The notes: a model not told the origin generated them from the letters alone. Positions 47,956-58,147 are shown, counted from the stretch's first letter. The stretch is 64,000 nt of DNA from an uncultured Bacteroidota bacterium (GCA_946414435.1 CAMKOM010000011.1:31629-95628); one strand, 5' to 3'. Numbers and translations: made by a program.

Positions 47956-49950
47956 TCACTGTTTTCTACGTTTTTCCAAATCCGATTTCAGCCATTCGAG
48001 CCGTTTGCTAACGAACTCTTTAATCCACGCCACTTCTTCGCTGTAGGTGCGGTGCGGTGTTTGTGCGCTGCCAAAACCGAAGTTAGCGTCAAATCCGCCG
48101 AACATTGTGGAATCCATTCCCGGCATCGGGAAGGGGAACGCACCAAAGCTGCCGGCCGAGTCCATCCCGGGCATCGGGAAAGGGAACGCGCCAAAACCGC
48201 CGGCCGAGTCCATTCCCGGCATCGGGAAAGGGAACGCACCGAAGCCGCCGGCCGAATCCATTCCGGGCATTGGGAAAGGGAACGCGCCAAAGCCGCCGGC
48301 CGAATCCATCCCAGGCATCGGGAATGGGAAGGCGCCGAAACCGCCGGCCGAGTCCATTCCGGGCATCGGGAAAGGGAAGGCACCGAAACCGCCGGCAGAA
48401 TCCATCCCAGGCATCGGGAAACCGCCAACACCCATATCTTCAAGGTCTTCCATACTGAAACTCATTGCTGTTGGGTCGTTCAAATCGAAGCCCGGATTGG
48501 TGTAGTAGTTCACCGTGTCGGCCGAAACCGAGAGCGCCAGTTGCGCGGCTACAGAGTCGATGTGCGCCATAATGGTGGCCGAATCGGCAATCATTGCATC
48601 AATCTTTTTCAGCAGAAGGCCGGTGAATTCGGGGTCGAGCATCATCCGTTCAAACCAGTCTGATTTGGCAATGTGGTAGCCTTCGGGTTGGTTGTAGAAA
48701 GCCATATCGTTCTCACCGCCGAAGCCCATAGCCAGGCCGCCCAGACCGCCTTCGTTGCCAAACGGATTGCCGCCAAAGGCAAGGTCGAAATCCCAAATCG
48801 GGCCCATCCGGATGATGCCGTCCGCCATAATGTGGCAGAAGCAGCTAGTGAACATATTGCCGTCGAAATCCTTGCTTAACTCTTTGATTAGCAACCAATC
48901 AACAAAACTCTCAACATCGATTAGCGTTTTGTAGCCCGTTTCGGGATTCAGAAAATCGGGACCGTAGAGCGTGGTCTCGAAGCGGTCGAGAATCTTTTTC
49001 ACATCGGCAATCACGTCGGGGTCGCTTTCTTTCTTGCCTTTCAGCGATATGTCCTTAATGTTGAAGATGTTACCAGTTTTTGCACCGATAATGTCACCGC
49101 GTCCGGCTTTGCGGTCGGCTTCAATCAGATAGTCGCCCGGAACGCGCTCTTTGGTGGTTTTAGCCTGCTCGCAGAGATAGTAGTTGCCACAATGAACGCC
49201 GTTCAGCACCAGCTCGACGTGCTGCCCGTGTGGCGTCCAGTCGAGATTGGTGTAACTTTGACCCAGATAGTTGGCCAGCTCGTTGCGCATCAGCGACAGG
49301 TCGTAAAAATTGGCCAGCAGGCACCAGCGTTTGCCCTTCGGCATTCCCAGAAGTGCGGCTTTCTTCTTCAGTTTCAGTGCATAAGGCCGTTTCACCTTGA
49401 CTGACCACGTTGAGTTGCCGCGCCCTTTCACCTGCGCGTCGGGCTGCGTTGTGTGAAAGTCGATTTGGCCGTTGGCACGATAGATAGTAACCTGCGTGCT
49501 ATCCATCCATTCGCGCTTGCTAGTTATTGGTTTTGAGCCGTTTGTGTTGATGCAAACCACCGGCAGGCCGCTGTTGAACACCATCACCGTGTAGGTGTGG
49601 ACGGCGTTTTTGGCCACCACTTTGTATTGCACCGGCTCGCTGAAATCAATCAGACTTTTGCCGCTTGTCTGCAGCGCGTCGTCAACAAAAACTTTGGCTT
49701 TCGCCGATGTTGTGAATGTTGGTTTTAACTTGAAATCAACAAGATACGGAACCAAAATTTTTATTGTGTCGCCCGATATGGTGGCTTCATAGTCGCCCAG
49801 TAGATTTTTATTGTCGGCTTGCAACAAATTGAAAGTCAGTAGCTGATTGTTGTTGGTGTGTTTTTCGGCGGTCACGGCCGATGTTGGAAGGCAGCTGCTC
49901 ACAATGAGTGCCGCAATAAGCAGTTTTTGCAGTGTCGTCTTATTTCGCAT
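47956..49950 (-). CDS. CotH kinase family secreted protein with C-terminal tandem repeat
   Basis: VVCINTNGSKPITSKREWMDSTQVTIYRANG; GRGNSTWSVKVKRPYALKLKKKAALLGMPKGKRWCLLANFYDLSLMRNELANYLGQ; WLLIKELSKDFDGNMFTSCFCHIMADGIIRMGPIWDFDLAFG. Confidence 0.85.
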   Translation of the reverse strand: MRNKTTLQKLLIAALIVSSCLPTSAVTAEKHTNNNQLLTFNLLQADNKNLLGDYEATISGDTIKILVPYLVDFKLKPTFTTSAKAKVFVDDALQTSGKSLIDFSEPVQYKVVAKNAVHTYTVMVFNSGLPVVCINTNGSKPITSKREWMDSTQVTIYRANGQIDFHTTQPDAQVKGRGNSTWSVKVKRPYALKLKKKAALLGMPKGKRWCLLANFYDLSLMRNELANYLGQSYTNLDWTPHGQHVELVLNGVHCGNYYLCEQAKTTKERVPGDYLIEADRKAGRGDIIGAKTGNIFNIKDISLKGKKESDPDVIADVKKILDRFETTLYGPDFLNPETGYKTLIDVESFVDWLLIKELSKDFDGNMFTSCFCHIMADGIIRMGPIWDFDLAFGGNPFGNEGGLGGLAMGFGGENDMAFYNQPEGYHIAKSDWFERMMLDPEFTGLLLKKIDAMIADSATIMAHIDSVAAQLALSVSADTVNYYTNPGFDLNDPTAMSFSMEDLEDMGVGGFPMPGMDSAGGFGAFPFPMPGMDSAGGFGAFPFPMPGMDSAGGFGAFPFPMPGMDSAGGFGAFPFPMPGMDSAGGFGAFPFPMPGMDSAGSFGAFPFPMPGMDSTMFGGFDANFGFGSAQTPHRTYSEEVAWIKEFVSKRLEWLKSDLEKRRKQ
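48110..48420 (-). repeat. 48-bp tandem repeat, six full units plus a partial seventh
   Basis: GA[AG]TCCAT[TC]CC[CGA]GGCAT[CT]GGGAA[AGT]GGGAA[CG]GC[AG]CC... encodes FGAFPFPMPGMDSAGG. Confidence 0.95.
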
Positions 49951-50135
49951 AATTAATTGTTAATTTGACAATTAAAGTTTAAATTGACGCTGCAAATGTC
50001 GGATTTTTCGTTTCCAAACAAAATTATGTTCGATATTCAACTCAACTTTGCCGCCAATCGGTTGTTTTCGGTGGAAAATCCGAAAAATGGGCGATTTTTG
50101 TGGATGATTTGACTTTATAGGCGATTATAAACGCA

Positions 50136-50164
50136 GTAGAGACGATGCATAACATCGTCTCTAC
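50136..50164. repeat. Intergenic palindrome GTAGAGACGATG-cataa-CATCGTCTCTAC
   Basis: Perfect 12-bp stem with 5-nt loop. Confidence 0.85.
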
Positions 50165-50191
50165 CACACTAAATCAATATTTTACCTATTT

Positions 50192-52060
50192 TTAATTTAT
50201 AATCACACGTTTAACGGTGTTGCCCGTTTTGACAATGTAAATGCCTGCATCGTTGACGGTTATTGTACGAACAGTGCACGCGTCATTACGGCAAATCAAA
50301 CTACCCATGGCGTTGTAAACAAATATTTCTTCAGTTGCGTTTTCAACCACTATGACATTGCCGTAGGCGTAGATATTAAGTTCGCTGGCAGCGGATTCTG
50401 AAACTGCGGTTGCTGGATTTTTTTCGTTTCCACCCTGATTCTCATTGCTGCCTTCATTTCCACCTTGGTTTTCGTTACCACTTTCATTATTTCCACCCTG
50501 ATTTTCATTGCCGCCTTGGTTTTCATTGCCACCGCCCTGTTCTCCCAAGGCTGGAATAGTTTCCTGAGCCACAATGATAGCATTACAAACTGAACAATGT
50601 GAGCCTTCTGTAAGGCCGGTTTTTGTGGCAGTTGGGGCAACTGCTTCATCTACAACCACGGTATGGCCCAGTGCGGCTATTTCTTCTTGTGCTACAAGTA
50701 CGGCATTACAAATTGAACAATGTTTGCCTTCAGTAAGCCCCGTTGTTGTACAAGTTGGTGCAACAGCTTTGTCAATGGCTTCTACGTGTCCAAACAGGGC
50801 TGTGAATTTTTGACTTCCGGTAACGTTAATGGTACGCGGATTATCAGTGTTGCCATCGTCCCAGTTAGTGAACGGGTGTTCGCCTTTGGAAGTTGGAGTG
50901 AGTGTTGCCGTACCATTTGTTGTTCCTGACTCATACCAAATTGAACCGTCATTTCCTTTGACAGCATAATTGCTACCGTCAACGGCTACGGTGCCAAGTT
51001 TTTTACCATTGACAGACGCATATATTACTTTGCACCCACGTTTAACAGTGCAGTTGCTGAAGTTCCAATTCGATGCCCAGCCCGAAGGTTGGCTGCTAGT
51101 GTGCTCGATATAGATAATAGTAGTTGTACTATTACATCCGGCAAACGCTGAAGTGCCCATTTCTTTTACCGAAATGGGGATGGTTACCGATGTCAGTCCG
51201 TTGCAATTTCTGAATGCTGTGGAGCCAATGCTTGTAACCGAATTGGGAATATTTATTGAAGTCAGACTGGTGCAACCGTAAAATGCAGAACTGCCAATTG
51301 TTTTTACAGAATCGGAAATGATAACAGATGTCAGCCCGATACAGTCATAAAACATAGAACCGCCAATACTTGTGACGGAATCTGGAAAAACAAACGAAGT
51401 TAGATTGCTGCAACCGCTGAATACGCTGCTGCCAATGCTTGTGACTGAATTTGGGAATGTAATCGATTCCAAACTGGTACAGTCGTTGAAAGTCGCGTTT
51501 TCAACGGTTTTTACCGAATTAGGAATGGTAACTGAAGTCAAATTTGTGCAACCAGAGAACGCATATTCACCAATTGTTTTTACAGAATTGGGAATGGTAA
51601 CTGATGTTAAGCTGCTGCAATCTTTGAACATATAGCCACCAATATTGGAAAGTGCATTGGAAATGGTTACCGAAGTCAATCCGCTACAACCTTCGAATAT
51701 GTAGTTGGAAACTATTGTTACTGAATTAGGAATGGTAATTGAAGTCAAACTTGTGCAACCAGAGAATGCACCATAGCTTATATATGTAACAGTATTAGGA
51801 ATCGTTACCGAAGTCAATTCGTCGCAATCATAGAATGCTGATTCTTTGATGCTTGTAACCGTATAGGTTTTGCCATTATTATCAACTGTTGAAGGAATTA
51901 CAACGTTTCCTGATGGTTTGGTTGAATAAGCCTTACCAACCGATACTTCGGTTTTTTTCCAAAAATCAACGGTGTATTCCAGATCACCTATTGTGAAATC
52001 TTCAGCCCATGCCTGCCCGGCAATCATTGATACAAGAAATAGTGATGCAATTTTTCTCAT
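50192..52060 (-). CDS. BspA-type leucine-rich repeat (LRR_5) surface protein with T9SS-like C-terminus
   Basis: 23-aa repeats [23 protein letters not shown]; two Cys tail modules; C-terminal [61 protein letters not shown]. Confidence 0.88.
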   Translation of the reverse strand: MRKIASLFLVSMIAGQAWAEDFTIGDLEYTVDFWKKTEVSVGKAYSTKPSGNVVIPSTVDNNGKTYTVTSIKESAFYDCDELTSVTIPNTVTYISYGAFSGCTSLTSITIPNSVTIVSNYIFEGCSGLTSVTISNALSNIGGYMFKDCSSLTSVTIPNSVKTIGEYAFSGCTNLTSVTIPNSVKTVENATFNDCTSLESITFPNSVTSIGSSVFSGCSNLTSFVFPDSVTSIGGSMFYDCIGLTSVIISDSVKTIGSSAFYGCTSLTSINIPNSVTSIGSTAFRNCNGLTSVTIPISVKEMGTSAFAGCNSTTTIIYIEHTSSQPSGWASNWNFSNCTVKRGCKVIYASVNGKKLGTVAVDGSNYAVKGNDGSIWYESGTTNGTATLTPTSKGEHPFTNWDDGNTDNPRTINVTGSQKFTALFGHVEAIDKAVAPTCTTTGLTEGKHCSICNAVLVAQEEIAALGHTVVVDEAVAPTATKTGLTEGSHCSVCNAIIVAQETIPALGEQGGGNENQGGNENQGGNNESGNENQGGNEGSNENQGGNEKNPATAVSESAASELNIYAYGNVIVVENATEEIFVYNAMGSLICRNDACTVRTITVNDAGIYIVKTGNTVKRVIIN

Positions 52061-52213
52061 TTTTAATTGTTTTAAGTGTACGTATAATTAATTGTTTATA
52101 CCACAAACAAATGCAACTGTTTGTTTAATGATATTCCAAAGATAGAAAAATCTAACGAGAACAAAAAATTGATTGTGAAATTCGTGTTGCCAATGTGGAA
52201 AACACAACATTAA

Positions 52214-54175
52214 TCACCGCTTTTTCCCAGAACGTTTTTTGAAGTCGTTTTTCGGCTGAAATTTCTTGCCGCCAAAATTGGAGTTGTTCTTTTTGTCAGT
52301 TTGATGGAAGTTCCCGCCAAAATTCTTGTTACCGATTTTCGGGGTGTAAGGTATCGGGGCGCCGTCTGAAAGCCCCATCTGCCGCAGCTCGGCGTCAATC
52401 TGGCGTCGGAACTCGGGCTTGTACCAGAAGAAGAATTTGCGCTGCTCGAGTTTCTCGTCTTTGGTGCGGGCGGTGTACACGGGTTTCATTGTGTAGGGGT
52501 CGATTCCCGAGTAGTAAATGGTGGTCGAGAGCGTCATTGGCGTGGGCGTAAAGTCCTGAACCTGTTCGAGTTTGAAGTCGAGTTTTTTGGTTTCGAGCAT
52601 CAGTTGGGCCATATCGCGCTTGGTGCTTGCGGGGTGGCTCGATATGAAGTACGGAATGAGTTGCTGGTTGAGCCCGGCACACTGATTTTCAGTCTGAAAA
52701 ATTTTGTTGAACTGCTTAAAGAGCGCGAACGGTGGCTTGCGCATCATTTGCAGAACCGCATCCGACGTGTGCTCGGGCGCCACTTTTAGTCGGCCACTTA
52801 CGTGATTCACAATGAGTTGGCGGATATATTCCAACTTGTCGGGCGTGGGGTGGTCGTAGTTGAGCAGAAGGTCGTAGCGGATGCCGCTGCCAATAAACGC
52901 CTTTTTGATTTTCGGGTTGGCGGCCACCTTTTGATAGAGTTTCGTTAGCGGTTCGTGGTTGGTATTCAGGTTTTTACAAATGTTCGGAAAGATACACGAC
53001 GGCCGTTTGCAACGCTCGCAAATTGTGGTGTCCTGTCCGTGCAGATTGTACATATTGGCCGACGGGCCGCCCAAATCGGACAGATAGCCCTTGAAATCAG
53101 GCATTTGCGTCACCTTTTCAATCTCTTTCAGAATTGACTCTTCTGACCTGCTCACCACAAACTTGCCCTGGTGCGCCGAAATGGTGCAGAACGAGCAGCC
53201 GCCAAAGCAGCCGCGGTGCAGGTTCACCGAGTGGCGAATCATCTCGTAGGCGGGAATGGTCTTGTCCTTGTAGCGCGGGTGCGGCAGGCGCGTGTAGGGC
53301 AGGTTGAACGAGAAATCGACTTCGGCTTGCGTCCACGGCTCGTATTGCGGATTGACAATCAACAGTTTATCGCCCATCAGTTGCAGAATGCGCCGCGCGT
53401 GCCATTTGTTCGATTCTTCTTCAATTGTCTTGAAATCAACGGCATAGGCAACTTTGTCTTTCAGGCTTTTCTCGTACGACGACAGAACAATGTCCGCATC
53501 GGTTTTAATTGTTTGAAAATCAGCGGCTGGCCGCAGATAGCCGATTTGCGGCAGGTCGGTCATCTGCTCAACGGTGTCGCCGCGCTTGAATCGGGTGGCG
53601 AGTTCAATGAGCGTTTTCTCGCCCATTCCGTAACTCAAAATATCGGCTTTTGTATCGACTAAAATACTGGGTTTCAGCGAGTCGGACCAATAATCGTAAT
53701 GTACGAAACGCCGCAGCGACGCTTCTATTCCGCCCAGAACAATCGGCACGTCGGGGTAGAGTTCTTTCAGGATATTGCAATAGACAACTGACGCATAATC
53801 AGGCCTTTGGCCCGCAATTCCGCCGGCGGTGTAGGCATCGTCCGAGCGGCGGCGCTTGTTGGCGGTGTAGTGGTTCACCATTGAGTCCATCGCGCCAGCC
53901 GAAACGCCGAAAAACATTCGCGGACGGCCGAATTTGCGGAAATCGCGCAGGTCGTCGCGCCAGTTGGGTTGCGGCACAATCACCACCTTCAGCCCCTGCG
54001 ACTCAAGCACGCGCCCAATCACAGCCGCCCCAAACGACGGGTGGTCAACGTAGGCGTCGCCGCTGAACAGCACCACATCGGGCTGGTCCCAGCCGCGCGC
54101 AGCCATCTCTTTCACCGACGTTGGCAGCCAGTCGGTGATTTTGTGGTTGGCGTATAGATTTATGGTCTGTTGCAT
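52214..54175 (-). CDS. YgiQ family radical SAM protein
   Basis: LPTSVKEMAARGWDQPDVVLFSGDAYVDHPSFGAAVIGRVLE; HRGCFGGCSFCTISAHQGKFVVSRSEESILKE; RLKVAPEHTSDAVLQMMRKPPF. Confidence 0.95.
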   Translation of the reverse strand: MQQTINLYANHKITDWLPTSVKEMAARGWDQPDVVLFSGDAYVDHPSFGAAVIGRVLESQGLKVVIVPQPNWRDDLRDFRKFGRPRMFFGVSAGAMDSMVNHYTANKRRRSDDAYTAGGIAGQRPDYASVVYCNILKELYPDVPIVLGGIEASLRRFVHYDYWSDSLKPSILVDTKADILSYGMGEKTLIELATRFKRGDTVEQMTDLPQIGYLRPAADFQTIKTDADIVLSSYEKSLKDKVAYAVDFKTIEEESNKWHARRILQLMGDKLLIVNPQYEPWTQAEVDFSFNLPYTRLPHPRYKDKTIPAYEMIRHSVNLHRGCFGGCSFCTISAHQGKFVVSRSEESILKEIEKVTQMPDFKGYLSDLGGPSANMYNLHGQDTTICERCKRPSCIFPNICKNLNTNHEPLTKLYQKVAANPKIKKAFIGSGIRYDLLLNYDHPTPDKLEYIRQLIVNHVSGRLKVAPEHTSDAVLQMMRKPPFALFKQFNKIFQTENQCAGLNQQLIPYFISSHPASTKRDMAQLMLETKKLDFKLEQVQDFTPTPMTLSTTIYYSGIDPYTMKPVYTARTKDEKLEQRKFFFWYKPEFRRQIDAELRQMGLSDGAPIPYTPKIGNKNFGGNFHQTDKKNNSNFGGKKFQPKNDFKKRSGKKR

Positions 54176-54326
54176 AACTGTTTATTGCCTCGCAAAATAC
54201 TATAGTTTTTGCTTTTTTGCGATGAGAGTTTTTATGAATGGTGATTTTAGGTTGATTTTTCGGTTCGCCATTTCCTTTATCGGTAAGTTTTTGAGATTTT
54301 TCAGTATCACTAGATGAAAAATTAAC

Positions 54327-54361
54327 AAAAAAAGGAAGAACCGCCAGGCCCTTCCTTTTAA
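54327..54361 (-). terminator. Probable terminator of eda-kdgK transcript
   Basis: acaaaaaAAGGAAGaaccgccaggccCTTCCTTttaac. Confidence 0.55.
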
Positions 54362-54381
54362 CTAAAATTATTGTTTGTCAA

Positions 54382-55038
54382 TTATTTGCCGCCACGTAAT
54401 TCCTTTACAATTGCCAAAGCTGATTTCACTTTTTCGGCAATAGTGCTGAAATCCTTTGTCAGTTGGCTGCCAAGGCCCACGCAGGCCACACCAGCGTTGA
54501 ACCAGGCCTCAAGGCTCTCGCGTTCGGGTGTCACGCCGCCACTCGGCATAATGTTGGTCCACGGGCAGGGGGCTTTCACGGCCTTCACAAACGATGGTCC
54601 GCCGACTTCCTTGCCAGGGAAAATCTTCACAATCTCGCAGCCCAGCTCTTCAGCCAGATTGATTTCCGATAGTGTGCCGCAGCCAGGCAGCCACGCAATC
54701 TTGCGACGGTTGCAGACCTTGGCCATATCGGGGTTGAGCGACGGCGACACAATGAAGTTGGCGCCCAACTGAATGTAGAGCGCAGCTGTTGCGGGGTCAA
54801 CCACCGAGCCCACGCCCATCATCATCTCGGGGCACTCTGTGGCGCACCATTTGTTCACTTCGGCAAACACTTCGTGGGCGAAATCGCCGCGATTGGTGAA
54901 CTCAAAAACGCGGGCGCCGCCATCGTAGCAAGCCTTCACTACCTGCTTAACTTTCTCAACATCAGCATTGTAGTACAACGGGACAATGCCGGTTTCAATC
55001 ATTGTGTTGAGAACTTGTAAACGTTTGAATCTACTCAT
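54382..55038 (-). CDS. eda: Bifunctional 4-hydroxy-2-oxoglutarate/KDPG aldolase
   Basis: MIETGIVPLYYNADVEKVKQVVKACYDGGARVFEFTNRGD; GVGSVVDPATAALYIQLGANFIVSP; KIFPGKEVGGPSFVKAVKAPCPWTNIMPSGGVTP. Confidence 0.92.
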   Translation of the reverse strand: MSRFKRLQVLNTMIETGIVPLYYNADVEKVKQVVKACYDGGARVFEFTNRGDFAHEVFAEVNKWCATECPEMMMGVGSVVDPATAALYIQLGANFIVSPSLNPDMAKVCNRRKIAWLPGCGTLSEINLAEELGCEIVKIFPGKEVGGPSFVKAVKAPCPWTNIMPSGGVTPERESLEAWFNAGVACVGLGSQLTKDFSTIAEKVKSALAIVKELRGGK

Positions 55039-55056
55039 ATCTATGTTTTTAAATTG

Positions 55057-56091
55057 TTATCGTGATACGCGCCCGCTCGCATCGCCCGACATAAGTTTCT
55101 CAACTTCGGCAACGCTCACGCGGTTGTAATCGCCGTAAATAGTGTGTTTTAAGCAACTTGCGGCCACGGCAAAGTTCAGCGCCTTTTGGTCGTCGCCAGT
55201 GTAGGTTTGCAGACCGTAGATGAGGCCGCCCATAAACGAGTCGCCGCCACCAACGCGGTCAACAATGTCAGTTATCTGATACTCAGGCGATTTGAACAGT
55301 GTTTTGCCGTCGTACAGAACGCCCGCCCAGTTGTTGTGGTTGGCGTTGATGCTGCTGCGCAAGGTTGTGATAACCTTCTTTGCGTTCGGAAAGCGCTTCA
55401 TAATTTGCTGAGATACCGACAGATAGGCTTCGGCAACCACCTTGCCGCCTTCAATGTTCACGCCTTCGGGCTTAATCAGAAGTGCCTTCTCTGCGTCTTC
55501 TTCGTTGCCCAGAATCACGTCGCAATACTCTACTAATGAGGGCATTACTTCGTCGGCGCGCTTGCCGTACTTCCAAAGATTCTTGCGGTAGTTGAGGTCG
55601 CATGAGATGGTCAGACCCAACTCTTTGGCCGCCTTCAGGGCTTCCAGGCACACGTCGGCAGCGCCTTGCGAAATGGCAGGCGTGATGCCCGTCCAGTGGA
55701 ACCAGCCAGCGCCGTCGAACACCTTTTTCCAGTCAATCATACCCGTTTTGATTTCGGACACAGCCGAATGAGCGCGGTCGTAAATCACCTTCGATGCACG
55801 GCTAACTGCGCCAGTTTCAAGGTAATAGATGCCGATGCGGTCGCCGCCGAAAACCACGTCGTTTACGTCAACGCCCAGACCGCGAAGTTCGCGCAGGCAG
55901 GCTGCGGCAATGTCGTTTTGTGGCAACCGAGTGACGAAACTCACAGGTATTCCGTAGTTTGCGAGCGAAACGGCCACGTTGGCTTCGCCGCCGCCGAATG
56001 TGGCGTTAAAACTGCTTGTCTGCAAAAAACGCTCGTAGCCAGGCGCCGCCAGACGAAGCATAATCTCACCAAATGTTACTGTCTTTTTCAT
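55057..56091 (-). CDS. kdgK: PfkB-family sugar kinase, probable 2-dehydro-3-deoxygluconokinase
   Basis: FGEIMLRLAAPGYERFLQTSSFNATFGGGEANVAVSLANYG; ITDIVDRVGGGDSFMGGLIYGL. Confidence 0.88.
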   Translation of the reverse strand: MKKTVTFGEIMLRLAAPGYERFLQTSSFNATFGGGEANVAVSLANYGIPVSFVTRLPQNDIAAACLRELRGLGVDVNDVVFGGDRIGIYYLETGAVSRASKVIYDRAHSAVSEIKTGMIDWKKVFDGAGWFHWTGITPAISQGAADVCLEALKAAKELGLTISCDLNYRKNLWKYGKRADEVMPSLVEYCDVILGNEEDAEKALLIKPEGVNIEGGKVVAEAYLSVSQQIMKRFPNAKKVITTLRSSINANHNNWAGVLYDGKTLFKSPEYQITDIVDRVGGGDSFMGGLIYGLQTYTGDDQKALNFAVAASCLKHTIYGDYNRVSVAEVEKLMSGDASGRVSR

Positions 56092-56134
56092 TTTTGATTT
56101 TCGATTTATGATTTCTGATTAAAGTTGAACGCAG

Positions 56135-56152
56135 TCCCGATAACTATCGGGA
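56135..56152. repeat. Palindromic element TCCCGATA-AC-TATCGGGA
   Basis: Same family as 47925-47942, opposite orientation of flanks. Confidence 0.8.
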
Positions 56153-56239
56153 ACACTGATTCAACTGATTAACACAGATTTAATTTATTTATAACCTAAT
56201 TACAATTTTAATTTTTTTATAAATACTAATGCCTGATGC

Positions 56240-56255
56240 CTAGTGCCTAATGCCT
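56240..56255. repeat. CTAGTGCCTAATGCCT repeat, third copy
   Basis: Matches first 16 nt of the 58148 copy. Confidence 0.75.
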
Positions 56256-56258
56256 TTC

Positions 56259-57659
56259 CTAAAATTTAAAATAGTTTTTCGCATTTCGATAGCAGATATC
56301 CGTCACCATATTTCCCAGTAAATCAATGTCGTTGGGCAGTTCACCATTCTCAACGTCGTTGCCGAGCAGGTTGCACAGAATGCGGCGGAAATAGTCGTGG
56401 CGCGGGTACGAAAGGAAACTGCGCGAGTCGGTGAGCATACCCACAAAGCGGCTCAGTAAACCGTGGCAACTCAAGCAGTTAAGTTGTTTTTCGATGCCGT
56501 CTTTTTGGTCGAGGAACCACCAGGCCGAGCCCCATTGCATTTTGCCAGGAACCGTGCCGTCTTGGAAGTTGCCAATCATTGTGGCAAACACTTCATTATC
56601 AGCAGGATTGATATTGTAAAGAATGGTCTTTGCCAGTTGATTGGTCGAGTCGAGGCGATTCAGGAACTTGCTCATACTCAATGCTTGCGAGAAGTCGCCG
56701 ATTGAATCGAAACCCGTGTCGGGGCCGAGCGTGGTGAGCAGGCGCGTGTTGTTGTTGCGCACGGGCCCTGCGTGGAACTGCTGCGCCCAGCCTTTGGCGT
56801 GCACCTGCAGTGCAAACCGATAGAGCGCCGCCGAACGGAATTTTAGTATCTCGTTGGCGGTCAGACTGTTGCCGCCGCGCACTTTTGCAAAAATGGTTTC
56901 GATTTCGGCATCGGTGTAATCTTCCGAATAGAGGAAATCGAGCCCGAAGTCGGCCAGACGGCAGCCAGCGGCGTGGAAATAGTCGATTCGGCGGTCGAGT
57001 GCGTCGAACATCGCCTTGAAACTGTTTATCTCAACGCCCGAGACTTCGGCCAGACGGTCGATATAGGCGTTCCAGGCTTTGGCGTTGGTCACGTCCGAGG
57101 CTTTGTCGGGGCGCCAGGTGGGCAGAATCTTCGCAGGACAGCCCGACGCGGCTATCTGCTTGTGATATTGCAGATTATCCACAGGGTCATCGGTGGTGCA
57201 GGCCGTTTCAACTTTCATCTTCCGCATCATCCCCCAAACGCTGAAATCGTCCGACTTGAGCATTTCCGACGTGCGGTTCCAAATCTCGTCGGCCGATTCG
57301 GGATTCAGCAGCGTGTCGATTCCGAAATAGAGTTTCAACTCAAGGTGAGTCCAGTGGTAGAGCGGGTTGCGCAGGGTGTAGGGCACCGTCTGCGCCCACG
57401 CGTCGAACTTCTCGCGGTCGGTGGCGTTGCCCGTCACAAATCGCTCGTTGATACCGTTGGCCCGCATTGCACGCCACTTGTAATGGTCGCCCGAGAGCCA
57501 GATTTGCGCAATGTTGTCGAACTTGCGGTTCTCGGCAATCTGCTGCGGAATCAGGTGCGAGTGGTAGTCGATAATCGGCTGATTTTCTGCGAATTCGTGG
57601 TAGAGTTCCTGCGCGGTTTTCGTTTTCAGCAGGAAGTTTTCGTTTATAAATGATTTCAT
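56259..57659 (-). CDS. uxaC: Glucuronate isomerase
   Basis: FINENFLLKTKTAQELYHEFAENQPIIDYHSHLIPQQIAENRKFDNIAQIWLSGDHYKWRAMRANGI. Confidence 0.97.
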   Translation of the reverse strand: MKSFINENFLLKTKTAQELYHEFAENQPIIDYHSHLIPQQIAENRKFDNIAQIWLSGDHYKWRAMRANGINERFVTGNATDREKFDAWAQTVPYTLRNPLYHWTHLELKLYFGIDTLLNPESADEIWNRTSEMLKSDDFSVWGMMRKMKVETACTTDDPVDNLQYHKQIAASGCPAKILPTWRPDKASDVTNAKAWNAYIDRLAEVSGVEINSFKAMFDALDRRIDYFHAAGCRLADFGLDFLYSEDYTDAEIETIFAKVRGGNSLTANEILKFRSAALYRFALQVHAKGWAQQFHAGPVRNNNTRLLTTLGPDTGFDSIGDFSQALSMSKFLNRLDSTNQLAKTILYNINPADNEVFATMIGNFQDGTVPGKMQWGSAWWFLDQKDGIEKQLNCLSCHGLLSRFVGMLTDSRSFLSYPRHDYFRRILCNLLGNDVENGELPNDIDLLGNMVTDICYRNAKNYFKF

Positions 57660-57671
57660 TGTGTTTAGTTT

Positions 57672-57696
57672 TTAGGCACTAGGCATTAGGCACTAG
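57672..57696 (-). repeat. Left arm of inverted repeat flanking the four-helix-bundle gene
   Basis: TTAGGCACTAGGCATTAGGCACTAG; reverse complement matches 58148-58172 at 23/25. Confidence 0.85.
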
Positions 57697-57705
57697 AGCG
57701 AGCCG

Positions 57706-58125
57706 TTATTCTATATTATCCGTTTGATTATTAGCGTTTTGTGTTTTATCCTTATCGGGTTTTATCTTGTTAATCATAGAGTTAAGCATTCGACCAACTT
57801 CTGACAATTGACCAGCCAACTTTTGAGTTGTTTCGTTATCAATATAGTTTAGTCGATGAGCCAATTCCACTTGAGTTTCAAGTTCATAGGCCGAGCCCAA
57901 GGCAATCTGTAAAAATCGGCAATAGTCTAAAGTCGAATTGCGACCGTAGCCTTCGGCAATATTCGATGGTATCGACACGGAACTGCGTCGCATCTGCGAA
58001 GACAGTCCATATTCTTCTTTTGGTGGGAACGTTTTCAATGCATCGTAAACCATAGTGGTTAAATCCATTGCCTTATTCCAGACTTTCAAATCTTTATATG
58101 AATTTATCATAGTACTCATAATCAA
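57706..58125 (-). CDS. Four helix bundle protein (S23/23S rRNA IVS-type family)
   Basis: YKDLKVWNKAMDLTTMVYDALKTFPPKEEYGLSSQMRRSSVSIPSNIAEGYGRNSTLDYCRFLQIALGSAYELETQVELAHRLNYI. Confidence 0.93.
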   Translation of the reverse strand: MIMSTMINSYKDLKVWNKAMDLTTMVYDALKTFPPKEEYGLSSQMRRSSVSIPSNIAEGYGRNSTLDYCRFLQIALGSAYELETQVELAHRLNYIDNETTQKLAGQLSEVGRMLNSMINKIKPDKDKTQNANNQTDNIE

Positions 58126-58147
58126 TTATTTTGTCATTAACTATTGC

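Noticed and set aside
48110-48420. 48-bp repeat as CRISPR
   Set aside because: Contiguous tandem repeat with no spacers, in frame within a CDS.
47902-48663. 253-aa ORF with RVHPGHRERERAKTAG repeats, plus other ORFs over the 48-bp repeat
   Set aside because: The repeat unit is a multiple of three, so several frames stay open; only the CotH frame has conserved domain content and a signal peptide.
57706-58125. Four-helix-bundle gene as part of a diversity-generating retroelement (Avd-like)
   Set aside because: No reverse transcriptase or template/variable repeat pair was seen nearby.
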